From NCBI RefSeq assembly GCF_001423495.1, contig NZ_LMOG01000005.1:134397-198396 (forward strand): 64,000 nucleotides of DNA, written 5' to 3'. The notes beneath the pieces are model-generated. The model was not told where the DNA came from. It saw only the letters and a list, made by a program, of their open reading frames with translations, and made no database searches. Shown in pieces: positions 46,020-54,302 of the stretch; the first letter of the stretch is position 1, and the number at the start of each line of letters is the position of its first letter. The stretch is from Xanthomonas sp. Leaf131 (GTDB taxonomy: Bacteria > Pseudomonadota > Gammaproteobacteria > Xanthomonadales > Xanthomonadaceae). Position numbers and translations under genes: made by a program.

Positions 46020-48206
46020 GTGGATGTCTCTCATTTGCTCGATCACTTAAACCCCGCCCAGCGCGAGGCCGTTTCCGCGCCGCCGGGGCATTACCTCGTG
46101 CTGGCCGGCGCCGGCTCGGGCAAGACGCGCGTGCTGATCCATCGCATCGCCTGGCTCAACGAAGTTCAGGGCGTGCCCAACCACGGCATCTTCGCGGTGA
46201 CCTTCACCAACAAGGCCGCCGGCGAAATGCGCCACCGCACCGACCTGCAGCTGCGCAACGGCAGCCGCGGGATGTGGATCGGCACCTTCCACGGGCTGGC
46301 CCATCGGTTGCTGCGTCTGCATTGGCAGGACGCGCGGCTGCCGGAAGGCTTCCAGGTCATGGACAGCGACGACCAGCTGCGGCTGGTCAAGCGCGTGGTG
46401 CAGTCGCTGGAGCTGGACGAGAGCAAGTATCCGCCCAAGCAGATGAGCTGGTGGATCAACGAGCAGAAGGACGAAGGCCGCCGTCCGCAGCACATCCAGC
46501 CCGAACCCAACGACGACTGGACCGAGGTGCGCCGGCAGGTGTACGCGGCCTACCAGGAACGTTGCGACCGCTCCGGTCTGCTGGACTTCGCCGAGCTGCT
46601 GCTGCGCGCGCACGAATTGCTGCGCGACACCCCGGCGTTGCTGGCGCATTACCGCGCGCGTTTTCGCGAAATTCTGGTCGACGAGTTCCAGGACACCAAC
46701 GCGATCCAGTACGCCTTCGTCCGCGTGCTGGCCGGCGAGACCGGGCATGTGTTCGTGGTGGGCGACGACGACCAGGCCATCTACGGCTGGCGCGGGGCCA
46801 AGGTCGAGAACGTGCAGCGCTTTTTGAAGGATTTCCCCGGCGCGCAGACGGTGCGGTTGGAGCAGAACTACCGCTCCAGCGCGAACATTCTGGGCGCGGC
46901 CAATGCGGTGATCGCGCACAACCCGGACCGTATCGGCAAGCAGCTGTGGACCGATTCCGGGGATGGCGATCCGATCGATCTGTATGCGGCCTACAACGAA
47001 GTCGACGAGGCGCGCTATGTGGTCGAGCGCGCGCGGCAGTGGGTGCGCGACGGCGGCAGTTACGGCGAAGTGGCGGTGCTCTATCGCAGCAACGCGCAAT
47101 CGCGCGCGCTGGAAGAAGCGCTGATTTCCGAGCAGCTGCCATACCGCGTGTATGGCGGCATGCGCTTCTTCGAGCGCGCCGAAATCAAGGACGCCTTGGC
47201 GTACCTGCGCCTGCTCAGCAACCGCAGCGACGATGCCGCGTTCGAGCGCGCGGTCAATACGCCCACGCGCGGTATCGGCGATCGCACCCTGGATGAAGTG
47301 CGCCGTCTGGCACGCGCCAATGCATTGTCGCTGTGGGAAGCGGCGATGCTGTGCACGCAGGAAAATACCCTGGCCGCCCGCGCTCGCAATGCGCTGGCCA
47401 CGTTCCTGAGCCTGGTCGGCCAGCTGCATGCCGAAACCGGCGACATGGAACTGGCCGAACGCATCGACCACGTGCTGATGCGCTCTGGTCTACGCGAGCA
47501 TTGGGCCAAGGAAAGCCGCAGCGGGCTGGATTCGGAATCGCGCACCGAGAACCTGGACGAACTGGTTTCGGTAGCCTCGCGCTTTACCCGCCCCGACGAC
47601 GAAGACAGCCAGGGCATGACCGAACTGGTCGCCTTCCTTGCCTACGCGTCGCTGGAAGCCGGCGAAGGACAGGCGCAGGCCGGCGAAGAAGGCGTGCAGC
47701 TGATGACGTTGCATTCGGCCAAGGGTCTGGAATTTCCCATCGTGTTTCTGGTCGGGCTGGAAGATGGCTTGTTTCCAAGCGCACGTTCGCTGGAAGAAAG
47801 CGGCCGGCTCGAAGAAGAGCGTCGTCTTGCCTATGTGGGCATCACTCGCGCGCGTCAGAAGCTGGTGCTGTGTTATGCCGAATCGCGGCGTATCCACGGC
47901 CAGGACAACTACAACGTGCCCTCGCGCTTCCTGCGTGAAATTCCACGCGAGTTGCTGCACGAAGTGCGCCCGAAAGTGCAGATCTCGCGCACCGCCTCGC
48001 TGGGCGCGTCGCGCGGCGGGCCGGTACACGGCGTGGTCGAAACCGCACCGATCAAGCTCGGTGCCAATGTCGAGCACCCCAAGTTCGGTGGCGGCGTCGT
48101 TGTCGATTACGAAGGTGCCGGTGCGCATGCGCGCGTGCAGGTGCAGTTCGACGAAGTCGGCGCCAAGTGGCTGGTGATGGCGTATGCGAATTTGACGGTG
48201 ATGTAA
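46020..48206 (+). CDS. uvrD: DNA helicase II (UvrD)
   Basis: 728 residues from a GTG start. Superfamily 1A helicase motifs in order: LAGAGSGKTRVLIHRIAW (Walker A), FTNKAAGEMRHR, GTFHGLAHRLLR, ILVDEFQDTNAIQYAF (Walker B), VGDDDQAIYGWRGAKVENVQ, EQNYRSSANILGAANAVIAH, and MTLHSAKGLEFPIVFLVGLE. The C-terminal GANVEHPKFGGGVVVDYEGA region is the Tudor-like domain of UvrD. It unwinds DNA in nucleotide-excision and mismatch repair. The GTG at 46020 gives MDVSHLLDHLNPAQREAV, the expected N-terminus. Confidence 0.97.
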   Translation: MDVSHLLDHLNPAQREAVSAPPGHYLVLAGAGSGKTRVLIHRIAWLNEVQGVPNHGIFAVTFTNKAAGEMRHRTDLQLRNGSRGMWIGTFHGLAHRLLRLHWQDARLPEGFQVMDSDDQLRLVKRVVQSLELDESKYPPKQMSWWINEQKDEGRRPQHIQPEPNDDWTEVRRQVYAAYQERCDRSGLLDFAELLLRAHELLRDTPALLAHYRARFREILVDEFQDTNAIQYAFVRVLAGETGHVFVVGDDDQAIYGWRGAKVENVQRFLKDFPGAQTVRLEQNYRSSANILGAANAVIAHNPDRIGKQLWTDSGDGDPIDLYAAYNEVDEARYVVERARQWVRDGGSYGEVAVLYRSNAQSRALEEALISEQLPYRVYGGMRFFERAEIKDALAYLRLLSNRSDDAAFERAVNTPTRGIGDRTLDEVRRLARANALSLWEAAMLCTQENTLAARARNALATFLSLVGQLHAETGDMELAERIDHVLMRSGLREHWAKESRSGLDSESRTENLDELVSVASRFTRPDDEDSQGMTELVAFLAYASLEAGEGQAQAGEEGVQLMTLHSAKGLEFPIVFLVGLEDGLFPSARSLEESGRLEEERRLAYVGITRARQKLVLCYAESRRIHGQDNYNVPSRFLREIPRELLHEVRPKVQISRTASLGASRGGPVHGVVETAPIKLGANVEHPKFGGGVVVDYEGAGAHARVQVQFDEVGAKWLVMAYANLTVM

Positions 48207-48704
48207 GCGTTTCTTCTACTACGGGGAGACGCACCGAAGTAGCCGCCGCTAATTGGACGACGAGGCGTTTCCTTCTCCCATCGGGAGAAGGTGGCGCGTA
48301 GCGCCGAATGAGGGTACGCCGTGGCGGTAGAACGCCGCATCTCTGCACAGGCTTAGTCTTGCAGACAAACGATTGCCGAGCGGTGCATGTGCGGCACAAG
48401 CAAGATGTTGCTCTTGATAATGCGTGGAACGCTGACATTGCATGCAATGCAGCGGTCAGCGAAAGCTTCCATATGATGCGCACACGTGCGACGCATCCGA
48501 CACCCAAGGTGCGGTCGTAAACTGGACATCTGACTGTCCTTACGGACGCGCCGTTGTGCGCTGCCCGATGCATCACCGCGTCATCCATGACACCCTGCGA
48601 TCAAATCGGACGCAGAGGAACACACGAGCGGATGTGCATAAAAATGAGGCTGGCAGGCGAGCTCTACAACCCTGCTTGAGCGCTGCTGCAACCCCGCAGC
48701 AGGA
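48207..48704. other. Gene-free gap with one hairpin repeat (48268-48318)
   Basis: About 500 bases after uvrD. CCTTCTCCCATCGGGAGAAGG plus GGCGCGTAGCGCC and GAATGAGGGTACG at 48268-48318 is another copy of the interspersed repeat. The rest shows no ORF with a convincing start or composition. Confidence 0.55.
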
Positions 48705-48718
48705 TTGATCCACATCAA
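48705..48718. promoter_or_regulatory. Perfect FNR/Anr-type box
   Basis: TTGAT-CCAC-ATCAA is an exact match to the FNR/Anr consensus (TTGATN4ATCAA), 68 bases upstream of the universal stress protein ATG. That location is compatible with oxygen-responsive activation near -41 of a promoter with a short leader. Confidence 0.6.
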
Positions 48719-48786
48719 GGTCGACGTCGCTGCACCCTGTCAGGCTGCCATTACCGGCGATGCTGCCGGTCACTTCGGAGGTCACC

Positions 48787-49233
48787 ATGTACAAACGTAT
48801 CCTGATTGCCATCGATGCATCCGAGCTGTCGCATCGCGGCTTGTTCCAGGGCCTTGAGTTGGCCAAGGCGACGGGCGCCAAGGTCGATATCGTCACCGTG
48901 TCCGAGCCGTGGGCGATGGGCATGTACGACGCGATGGGCTGGAGCGTGGGCTACGAGGCGAGCCCGCAATATCGCACCGAGCGCGAAGCTGCGGCCGAGA
49001 AGATTCTGCGCCCGGCGCTGGAGCTGGCGGCTGCGGCCAATATCAAGGCCACCTCGCGGCATGTGCTGGATCGTTTCGCCGCCGAAGGCATCGTGCAGAC
49101 CGCCAAAGAGTGCAATAGCGATCTGATCATCATGACCTCGCACGGCCGCCGCGGCATGCGCCGCATGCTGCTCGGCAGCCAGACGGTGGAAGTGCTCACG
49201 CACAGCTCGATTCCGGTCTTGGTAATCCGCTGA
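48787..49233 (+). CDS. Universal stress protein (UspA family)
   Basis: 148 residues with a strong GGAGG site. The fold begins YKRILIAIDASELSHRGLFQ and ends with the ATP-binding-type loop SHGRRGMRRMLLGSQTVEVL then HSSIPVLVIR. The core pattern suits nucleotide-binding Usp proteins, which act as cytoplasmic homodimers in stress and anaerobic survival. A perfect FNR/Anr box lies upstream, so induction by oxygen limitation is likely. The gene is alone in its unit, and a REP-like hairpin follows the stop. Confidence 0.93.
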   Translation: MYKRILIAIDASELSHRGLFQGLELAKATGAKVDIVTVSEPWAMGMYDAMGWSVGYEASPQYRTEREAAAEKILRPALELAAAANIKATSRHVLDRFAAEGIVQTAKECNSDLIIMTSHGRRGMRRMLLGSQTVEVLTHSSIPVLVIR

Positions 49234-49297
49234 TCGGCGCATGTGTTGCTGCGTAAGAACACCGACAGCGTCATACGTTTCAGGTCGCACATTCCCT

Positions 49298-49367
49298 CGT
49301 AGGAGCGCGCCTGAGCGCGATGAGGCGTTATCGAGAATGCCTCGTCGCGCTCAGGCGCGCTCCTACG
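49298..49367. repeat. GTAG-type REP pair (REPIN-like hairpin)
   Basis: CGTAGGAGCGCGCCTGAGCG runs into GCGATGAGGC at the left, and GCCTCGTCGCGCTCAGGCGC then GCTCCTACG at the right. The arms of 29 bases pair with a single mismatch around a 12-base loop. Two GTAG heads in inverted orientation are the hallmark of REP doublets mobilised by RAYT (TnpA-REP) transposases. It lies between the convergent usp and AraC genes and may also terminate both. Confidence 0.8.
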
Positions 49368-49378
49368 TGGATTGGGAG

Positions 49379-49948
49379 TCAGTTTTCCATTGGTGCCGGC
49401 TGTGCGAGACGCCGTAGCGCTTCGGTGTGCACCAGCGGGGCGGGATGCACCGGCAGGGTACCGGCGCGCACCGGTGCGTGATCGCGTTGCGCCTCCTGGC
49501 TCAACTCGCGCATGAAGCGCCACATTGGCATGTAGTGACCGCGGCGCGGCGAATGCGTTGGCGGTGCGGCACGGCAGTGGCGGCGCCATTGCATCGGCGG
49601 CATGCCGAAGCGTTGCTGAAAACAACGCTGAAACTGCCGCTCCGAGGCAAAGCCCATTTCATACAGCAACCAAGTCAGGCTGCACTCCGGATAGGCCTGC
49701 AGATAGCGATGCGCGGTGCACAGGCGCTGCTCGCGGATGTAGCTGGCCACGCCGCCGCGCGATTGGAACAGCCGGTACAACGAGGCGCGCGACAGCGCGA
49801 ACGCCTGCTGCAAGGACTCGGTACCGAGCTCGGCCTCGCCGATGTGCTGTTCGATGTAGGCCAATAGATCGATCATCAGCGGCGCATGCGCCTCAACCGA
49901 TGAGGCTGCTTGCGGGACGATGGCGCTGTAATAGCCGGTGCTGCTCAT
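49379..49948 (-). CDS. AraC-type regulator beside the T6SS cluster
   Basis: 189 residues from ATG 49948 (an in-frame ATG at 49987 is possible). Only a DNA-binding part of AraC type is evident: IEQHIGEAELGTESLQQAFA, SRASLYRLFQSRGGVASYIR, then LLYEMGFASERQFQRCFQQR matching the second helix-turn-helix; there is no N-terminal ligand domain. The C-terminal ~60 residues (HSPRRGHYMPMWRFMRELSQ) are not recognised. It is divergent from tssB with a 382-base gap, and AraC-like regulators occur next to some Xanthomonas T6SS clusters, so control of secretion is likely. Confidence 0.82.
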   Translation of the reverse strand: MSSTGYYSAIVPQAASSVEAHAPLMIDLLAYIEQHIGEAELGTESLQQAFALSRASLYRLFQSRGGVASYIREQRLCTAHRYLQAYPECSLTWLLYEMGFASERQFQRCFQQRFGMPPMQWRRHCRAAPPTHSPRRGHYMPMWRFMRELSQEAQRDHAPVRAGTLPVHPAPLVHTEALRRLAQPAPMEN

Positions 49949-50330
49949 GCGGGTGCTACCTGCGGCCCACTCCCCGGGGCCTGTCATCTGATCAACCGAG
50001 AAAAGCGGCGCGAACCCATCACGGGTTTTTCACGAAGGCGGCGATCGATCACGCATCCGGTTGCGCAGCGACCCGATTGAGGGGATTGAGACGATTTGAC
50101 GGGTGAGCCAGCCGACCCATTCCTAGACTCGCCGCAGCGCTGAGAAAGCGTCATCGCACGCCCCTGCCGCTTCGGCCCGGGTAGTGCGCGGCGGTTGCGG
50201 GGTGGCCCGCAGCACCGGTGTCGCACGCAGGCTCCAGGCCAGACGCCGGGTCGGCGGTACTCAAGCAACAAGGCAGCGTCCACGTGCACCGCATGCGGGC
50301 GTCACGGGCAAGCTCAATCGGAGATCAGGC
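49949..50330. promoter_or_regulatory. Divergent gap AraC / tssB
   Basis: 382 bases containing the presumed T6SS operon promoter. Around 50080-50100 the run GGGGATTGAGACGATTTGACGG is the least GC-rich part; no clear sigma-54 (GG-N10-GC type) element or inverted repeat was found. No gene is evident. Confidence 0.35.
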
Positions 50331-50840
50331 ATGGCCAGCAGTCAGAAGTTCATCGCCCGCAATCGGGCGCCACGCGTGCAGATCGAATACGACGTGGAGG
50401 TCTACGGTGCGCAGAAGAAAGTGCAGATTCCGTTCGTGATGGGCGTGCTGTCGGATCTGTCCGGCGCCAACGCCGGCGAGCTGCCATCGCTGGACGAACG
50501 CAAGGCATTGGAGATCGATGTCGACAACTTCGATAGCCGTCTGCAGTCGATGCGCCCGCGTGCGCAATTCAAGGTGCCCAACACGCTCACCGGCGAAGGC
50601 GAGCTGTCAGTGGATATCACCTTCGAAAGCATGGACGATTTTTCGCCGGCCGCCATCGCACGCAAGGTTGCGCCGCTGGCCAAGTTGCTGGAAGCGCGCA
50701 CGCAGCTGGCCAATCTGGACACCTACATGGACGGCAAGGCCGGTGCAGAGCAGTTGATTGCCAATGCGATCCGTGACCCGGCGCTGCTGCAGTCGCTGGT
50801 GTCGGCCGCCAAGCCCGCCTCCGAGCCGGAAGGAGCCTAA
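50331..50840 (+). CDS. tssB: T6SS sheath small subunit TssB (VipA)
   Basis: 169 residues. Opens MASSQKFIARNRAPRVQIEY and continues with KKVQIPFVMGVLSDLSGANA, the TssB hallmark, then RKALEIDVDNFDSRLQSMRP. It pairs with TssC to build the contractile sheath in the cytoplasm, which pushes the Hcp tube out. It is the first gene of the cluster, three bases before tssC. The ATG at 50331 follows a weak AGATCAGG site. Confidence 0.96.
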   Translation: MASSQKFIARNRAPRVQIEYDVEVYGAQKKVQIPFVMGVLSDLSGANAGELPSLDERKALEIDVDNFDSRLQSMRPRAQFKVPNTLTGEGELSVDITFESMDDFSPAAIARKVAPLAKLLEARTQLANLDTYMDGKAGAEQLIANAIRDPALLQSLVSAAKPASEPEGA

Positions 50841-50843
50841 GCC

Positions 50844-52337
50844 ATGTCCGCCACCGAAGCCGCACTGGCCAGCAGCAGTTCCGAAACACTCGAGCAAGGC
50901 GATTTTGCCGCACTGCTCAACCGCGAGTTCCGCCCCAAGAGCGAACGCGCCAAGGAAGAAGTGGAATCGGCGGTGCGCACGCTCGCCGAGCAGGTGCTCA
51001 ACCGCAGCGATGTGGTCAGCGAAGACGTCTCGCAGACCATCAAGGCCTACATCGCCGAGATTGACCGCACCCTCACCGAGCAGCTCAATCAGATCCTGCA
51101 TCACGCCGATCTGCAACAGCTCGAAGGCGCCTGGCGCGGCCTGCATTATCTGGTCAACAACACCGAGACCGATCAGCAGCTCAAGATCCGCGTGCTCAAT
51201 ATCAGCAAGAAAGAATTGGGCAAGGTGCTCAAGCGCTACAAGGGCACCGCATGGGATCAGAGCCCGATCTTCAAGAAGGTGTACGAGCAGGAATACGGCC
51301 AGCTCGGCGGTGAGCCGTATGGTTGCCTGGTTGGCGATTATTACTTCGATCAAAGCCCGCCGGATGTGGAATTGCTCAGCGGCATCGCCCAGGTCGCTGC
51401 GGCCGCGCATGCGCCGTTCATCGCCGCTGCCGCGCCCAAGTTGATGGGCATGGACAACTGGAGCGAGCTGTCCAACCCGCGCGATCTGGCCAAGATCTTC
51501 TCCACGCCCGATTACGCCGCATGGCGGTCGTTGCGCGAGTCGGAAGACTCCAAGTACATCGGACTGGCGATGCCGCGCACGCTGTCGCGTCTGCCGTATG
51601 GCGCAACCACCAGCCCGGTGGAAGAGTTCGATTTCGAAGAAGAGACGGCCGGCGCCGATTCGAACAAGTACACCTGGCAGAACGCGGCCTATGCGATGGC
51701 GGTGAACATCAACCGCTCGTTCAAGCAATACGGGTGGTGCTCGCGCATTCGCGGTATCGAGTCCGGTGGTGCGGTGGAAGGGTTGCCCACGCATACCTTC
51801 CCCACCGACGACGGTGGCGTGGACATGAAGTGCCCCACCGAAGTGGCGATCACCGATCGTCGCTCGGCCGAGCTGGACAAGATGGGCTTGATGCCGTTGG
51901 TGCATCGCAAGAACTCGGACATGGCCGCCTTCATCAGCGCGCAATCGCTCAACAAGCCGGACGAATACGACGACCCGGATGCCACCGCCAATGCCGCATT
52001 GGGTGCGCGCTTGCCGTACATGTTTGCGTGCTGCCGCTTTGCGCATTATCTCAAGTGCATCGTGCGCGACAAGATCGGCTCGTTCTCCGATCGCGAGCAG
52101 ATGCAGAGCTGGCTCACACGTTGGGTCACCCAGTACATCGATGGCGACCCGTCCAATTCCAGCGAAGAAACCAAGGCGCGCAAACCGCTGGCCGCCGCCG
52201 AAGTGGTGGTGGAAGAAGTGGAAGGCGCGCCCGGTTACTACAGCTCCAAGTTCTTTCTCAAACCGCATTACCAGCTGGAGGGCCTGACCGTGTCGCTGCG
52301 GTTGGTCTCGCGGTTGCCCTCGGCCGCCAAGGCCTGA
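50844..52337 (+). CDS. tssC: T6SS sheath large subunit TssC (VipB)
   Basis: 497 residues, the normal TssC size. Signature segments: DFAALLNREFRPKSERAKEE, YIAEIDRTLTEQLNQILHHA, LEGAWRGLHYLVNNTETDQQ, and FIAAAAPKLMGMDNWSELSN; C-terminal part VTQYIDGDPSNSSEETKARK then LAAAEVVVEEVEGAPGYYSS. Forms the sheath with TssB; the N-terminal part is where ClpV access occurs in contracted sheaths. A GGAAGGAGCCTAAGCC ribosome site lies within the end of tssB. Confidence 0.97.
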   Translation: MSATEAALASSSSETLEQGDFAALLNREFRPKSERAKEEVESAVRTLAEQVLNRSDVVSEDVSQTIKAYIAEIDRTLTEQLNQILHHADLQQLEGAWRGLHYLVNNTETDQQLKIRVLNISKKELGKVLKRYKGTAWDQSPIFKKVYEQEYGQLGGEPYGCLVGDYYFDQSPPDVELLSGIAQVAAAAHAPFIAAAAPKLMGMDNWSELSNPRDLAKIFSTPDYAAWRSLRESEDSKYIGLAMPRTLSRLPYGATTSPVEEFDFEEETAGADSNKYTWQNAAYAMAVNINRSFKQYGWCSRIRGIESGGAVEGLPTHTFPTDDGGVDMKCPTEVAITDRRSAELDKMGLMPLVHRKNSDMAAFISAQSLNKPDEYDDPDATANAALGARLPYMFACCRFAHYLKCIVRDKIGSFSDREQMQSWLTRWVTQYIDGDPSNSSEETKARKPLAAAEVVVEEVEGAPGYYSSKFFLKPHYQLEGLTVSLRLVSRLPSAAKA

Positions 52338-52420
52338 TCCGGCGCGTCTGCGTCACGGCGACGACGCCTGCGTGCGTCGCGCCATCTGTGTATTCCCACT
52401 TTGATTGAAGGAGCAGTTCC

Positions 52421-52924
52421 ATGGCGTTCGACATGCACATCAAGTTCGGTAGCGGCAAGGTCAAGATCGAAGGCGCGTCCAACCATAAGAAGCACAAGGG
52501 CGAGATTCCGATCCTGGCGTGGTCGTGGGGCGCGAGCAATTCCGGCGACCTGCACACCGGCGGCGGTTCGGCCAGCGGCGGTAAGGCACATATCCAGGAC
52601 ATTTCCATCACCAAGTATGTCGATGGCTGTTCCAACGCACTGCTGGATGCGGTGTGCACCGGCGCACGCGTGGATGGCGCCTGGTTGTACGTCACCAACG
52701 CCACCGGCGAGCAGAGCGACTTTCTCACCATCGAACTGAGCGAAGGCGTGCTGATCACCTCGCTGTCCACCGGCGGTTCCGGCGGCGAAGATCGCCTGAC
52801 CGAGAACGTGACGCTGCACTTCGGCAAGTTCAAGTACGGCTTCCAGCCGCAGGACGACAAGGGCATTGCGCAGGGCGGCGCGAAGGAATTCAGCTACGAC
52901 ATCCAGGGTGTCGCGAAAGCGTGA
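52421..52924 (+). CDS. hcp: T6SS tube protein Hcp (TssD)
   Basis: 167 residues. Hcp family features: MAFDMHIKFGSGKVKIEGAS, HKGEIPILAWSWGASNSGDL, AHIQDISITKYVDGCSNALL, and LTENVTLHFGKFKYGFQPQD. Hexameric rings stack into the tube that is expelled and can carry small effectors. A GAAGGAG site precedes it, and a perfect hairpin follows its stop (52944-52967), as expected for the most abundantly made component. Confidence 0.96.
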   Translation: MAFDMHIKFGSGKVKIEGASNHKKHKGEIPILAWSWGASNSGDLHTGGGSASGGKAHIQDISITKYVDGCSNALLDAVCTGARVDGAWLYVTNATGEQSDFLTIELSEGVLITSLSTGGSGGEDRLTENVTLHFGKFKYGFQPQDDKGIAQGGAKEFSYDIQGVAKA

Positions 52925-52943
52925 TGCCTGCAGTGCATTGACC

Positions 52944-52967
52944 GGCGGCGCTGTCCTCAGCGCCGCC
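52944..52967 (+). terminator. Perfect hairpin after hcp
   Basis: GGCGGCGCTG pairs with CAGCGCCGCC over TCCT, 19 bases after the hcp stop and 25 before tagJ. No T-run follows, so partial termination or 3'-end protection of hcp mRNA is likely rather than a full stop. Confidence 0.6.
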
Positions 52968-52992
52968 ACTCTCTTCGACAAGGAGCCGCGCG

Positions 52993-53787
52993 ATGGATGC
53001 CACCGCACAGACCCTGCTCGCCCAAGGCCAGCCGGCGCAGGCGTTGCAGCAGCTGGTGCAGCACGTGCGTCGGCAGCCGGCCGATGCCGCGCAGCGCGTG
53101 TTCCTGTTTCAACTGCTGGCCGTGCTTGGCCAGTGGTCGCGCGCAGCCGATCAACTGCGTGCGTGTGCCGAACTGGATGCCACCACGCAGCCATTGGTGC
53201 AAACCTATCTGACCGTAGTGCAGGCCGAACAAACGCGCGCCGAGGTGTTCGCCGGCACGCGCCTGCCGCATCTGATCGGTGAGCCTGCCGAGTGGCTGGC
53301 GATGCACCTGCAGGCGCTGCAATTGTCTGCGCAAGGGCAGGGCGAACACGCCGCAGCGCTGCGCGCCCAGGCGTTTGAACTGGCACCGGCCAGTGCAGGC
53401 GTGCTCGATGGCGAACGTTTCGACTGGCTCGCCGACGCAGACCCGCGCTTTGGGCCGTGCGTGGAACTCATCCTCGACAGCGGCTATGCATGGGTACCGT
53501 TTAGCCAGATCCAGCAGCTGCGTTTCGAAGCGCCGGTGGATCTGCGCGACACCGTGTGGGCGCCGGTGAGCGTGTTATGGCGCAACGGCGGCCAGGCCTT
53601 TGGCTATGTGCCGGTGCGCTATCCCGGCAGCGAGCATCTGGATGCCGGCGAACTGCAACTGGCGCGCCGCACCGAGTGGACGCACGGTGCGCAAGGCGAG
53701 ATCGGGCTGGGCCAGCGGATGTGGAGCACCGACTCGCGCGAGATCGCGCTGCTCGACGTGCGCGATGTGCAGTTCGACGCGGACTGA
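52993..53787 (+). CDS. tagJ: T6SS accessory protein TagJ (ImpE)
   Basis: 264 residues. ImpE/TagJ layout: a helical N-terminal half with repeated Leu/Gln segments (LLAQGQPAQALQQLVQHVRR; FLFQLLAVLGQWSRAADQLR), a central FDWLADADPRFGPCVELILD, and the C-terminal PVRYPGSEHLDAGELQLARR then WTHGAQGEIGLGQRMWSTDS. In systems that have it, TagJ binds TssB and ClpV and helps sheath recycling. Its presence between hcp and tssE places this cluster in the TagJ-containing T6SS subtypes. Confidence 0.92.
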   Translation: MDATAQTLLAQGQPAQALQQLVQHVRRQPADAAQRVFLFQLLAVLGQWSRAADQLRACAELDATTQPLVQTYLTVVQAEQTRAEVFAGTRLPHLIGEPAEWLAMHLQALQLSAQGQGEHAAALRAQAFELAPASAGVLDGERFDWLADADPRFGPCVELILDSGYAWVPFSQIQQLRFEAPVDLRDTVWAPVSVLWRNGGQAFGYVPVRYPGSEHLDAGELQLARRTEWTHGAQGEIGLGQRMWSTDSREIALLDVRDVQFDAD

Positions 53788-53793
53788 CACCCC

Positions 53794-54297
53794 ATGGCCG
53801 AACTCACCACCACCGAACGCCTGCAGCCCTCGCTGCTGGACCGGCTTACCGACACCGCGCCCAGCCAGCGCGAAGAAAGTCGCGAGCAACGGGTGATCTC
53901 GGCCACGCGCTTGCGCGAGTGCGTGATTCGCGATCTGTCGTGGTTGTTGAACGCGGTGAATCTGGAAACCAGCCGCCCGCTGGATGCGCATCCGCAGGTA
54001 CGCAACTCGGTGCTGAATTTCGGCATCCCCGATCTGGCCGGCGTGGCGGTCACCGGCATCGATGCGGCCGCGCTGCAACAGCGCATTCGCGAAGCGATAC
54101 TAGCCTTCGAGCCACGCTTGATTCCAGACACGCTGCGGGTCAGCGTGCATGCCGACGCCACGCGCATGGACCGGCGCTCGTTGTTGTTCACCATCGAATC
54201 GGAGATGTGGGCGCAACCGCTGCCGTTGAACCTGTATCTGAAGACCGCGTTGGACCTGGAAACCGGCCGGCTCGATGTCGTCGAAGGGCATGGCTGA
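53794..54297 (+). CDS. tssE: T6SS baseplate protein TssE (gp25-like)
   Basis: 167 residues. gp25-like pattern: LQPSLLDRLTDTAP at the start, RECVIRDLSWLLNAVNLETS, VRNSVLNFGIPDLAGVAVTG, then IREAILAFEPRLIPDTLRVS and the final FTIESEMWAQPLPLNLYLKT. It is part of the baseplate that nucleates the sheath at the inner membrane. The ATG lies 6 bases after tagJ; tssF begins 5 bases after its stop. Confidence 0.94.
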   Translation: MAELTTTERLQPSLLDRLTDTAPSQREESREQRVISATRLRECVIRDLSWLLNAVNLETSRPLDAHPQVRNSVLNFGIPDLAGVAVTGIDAAALQQRIREAILAFEPRLIPDTLRVSVHADATRMDRRSLLFTIESEMWAQPLPLNLYLKTALDLETGRLDVVEGHG

Positions 54298-54302
54298 CCG
54301 TC

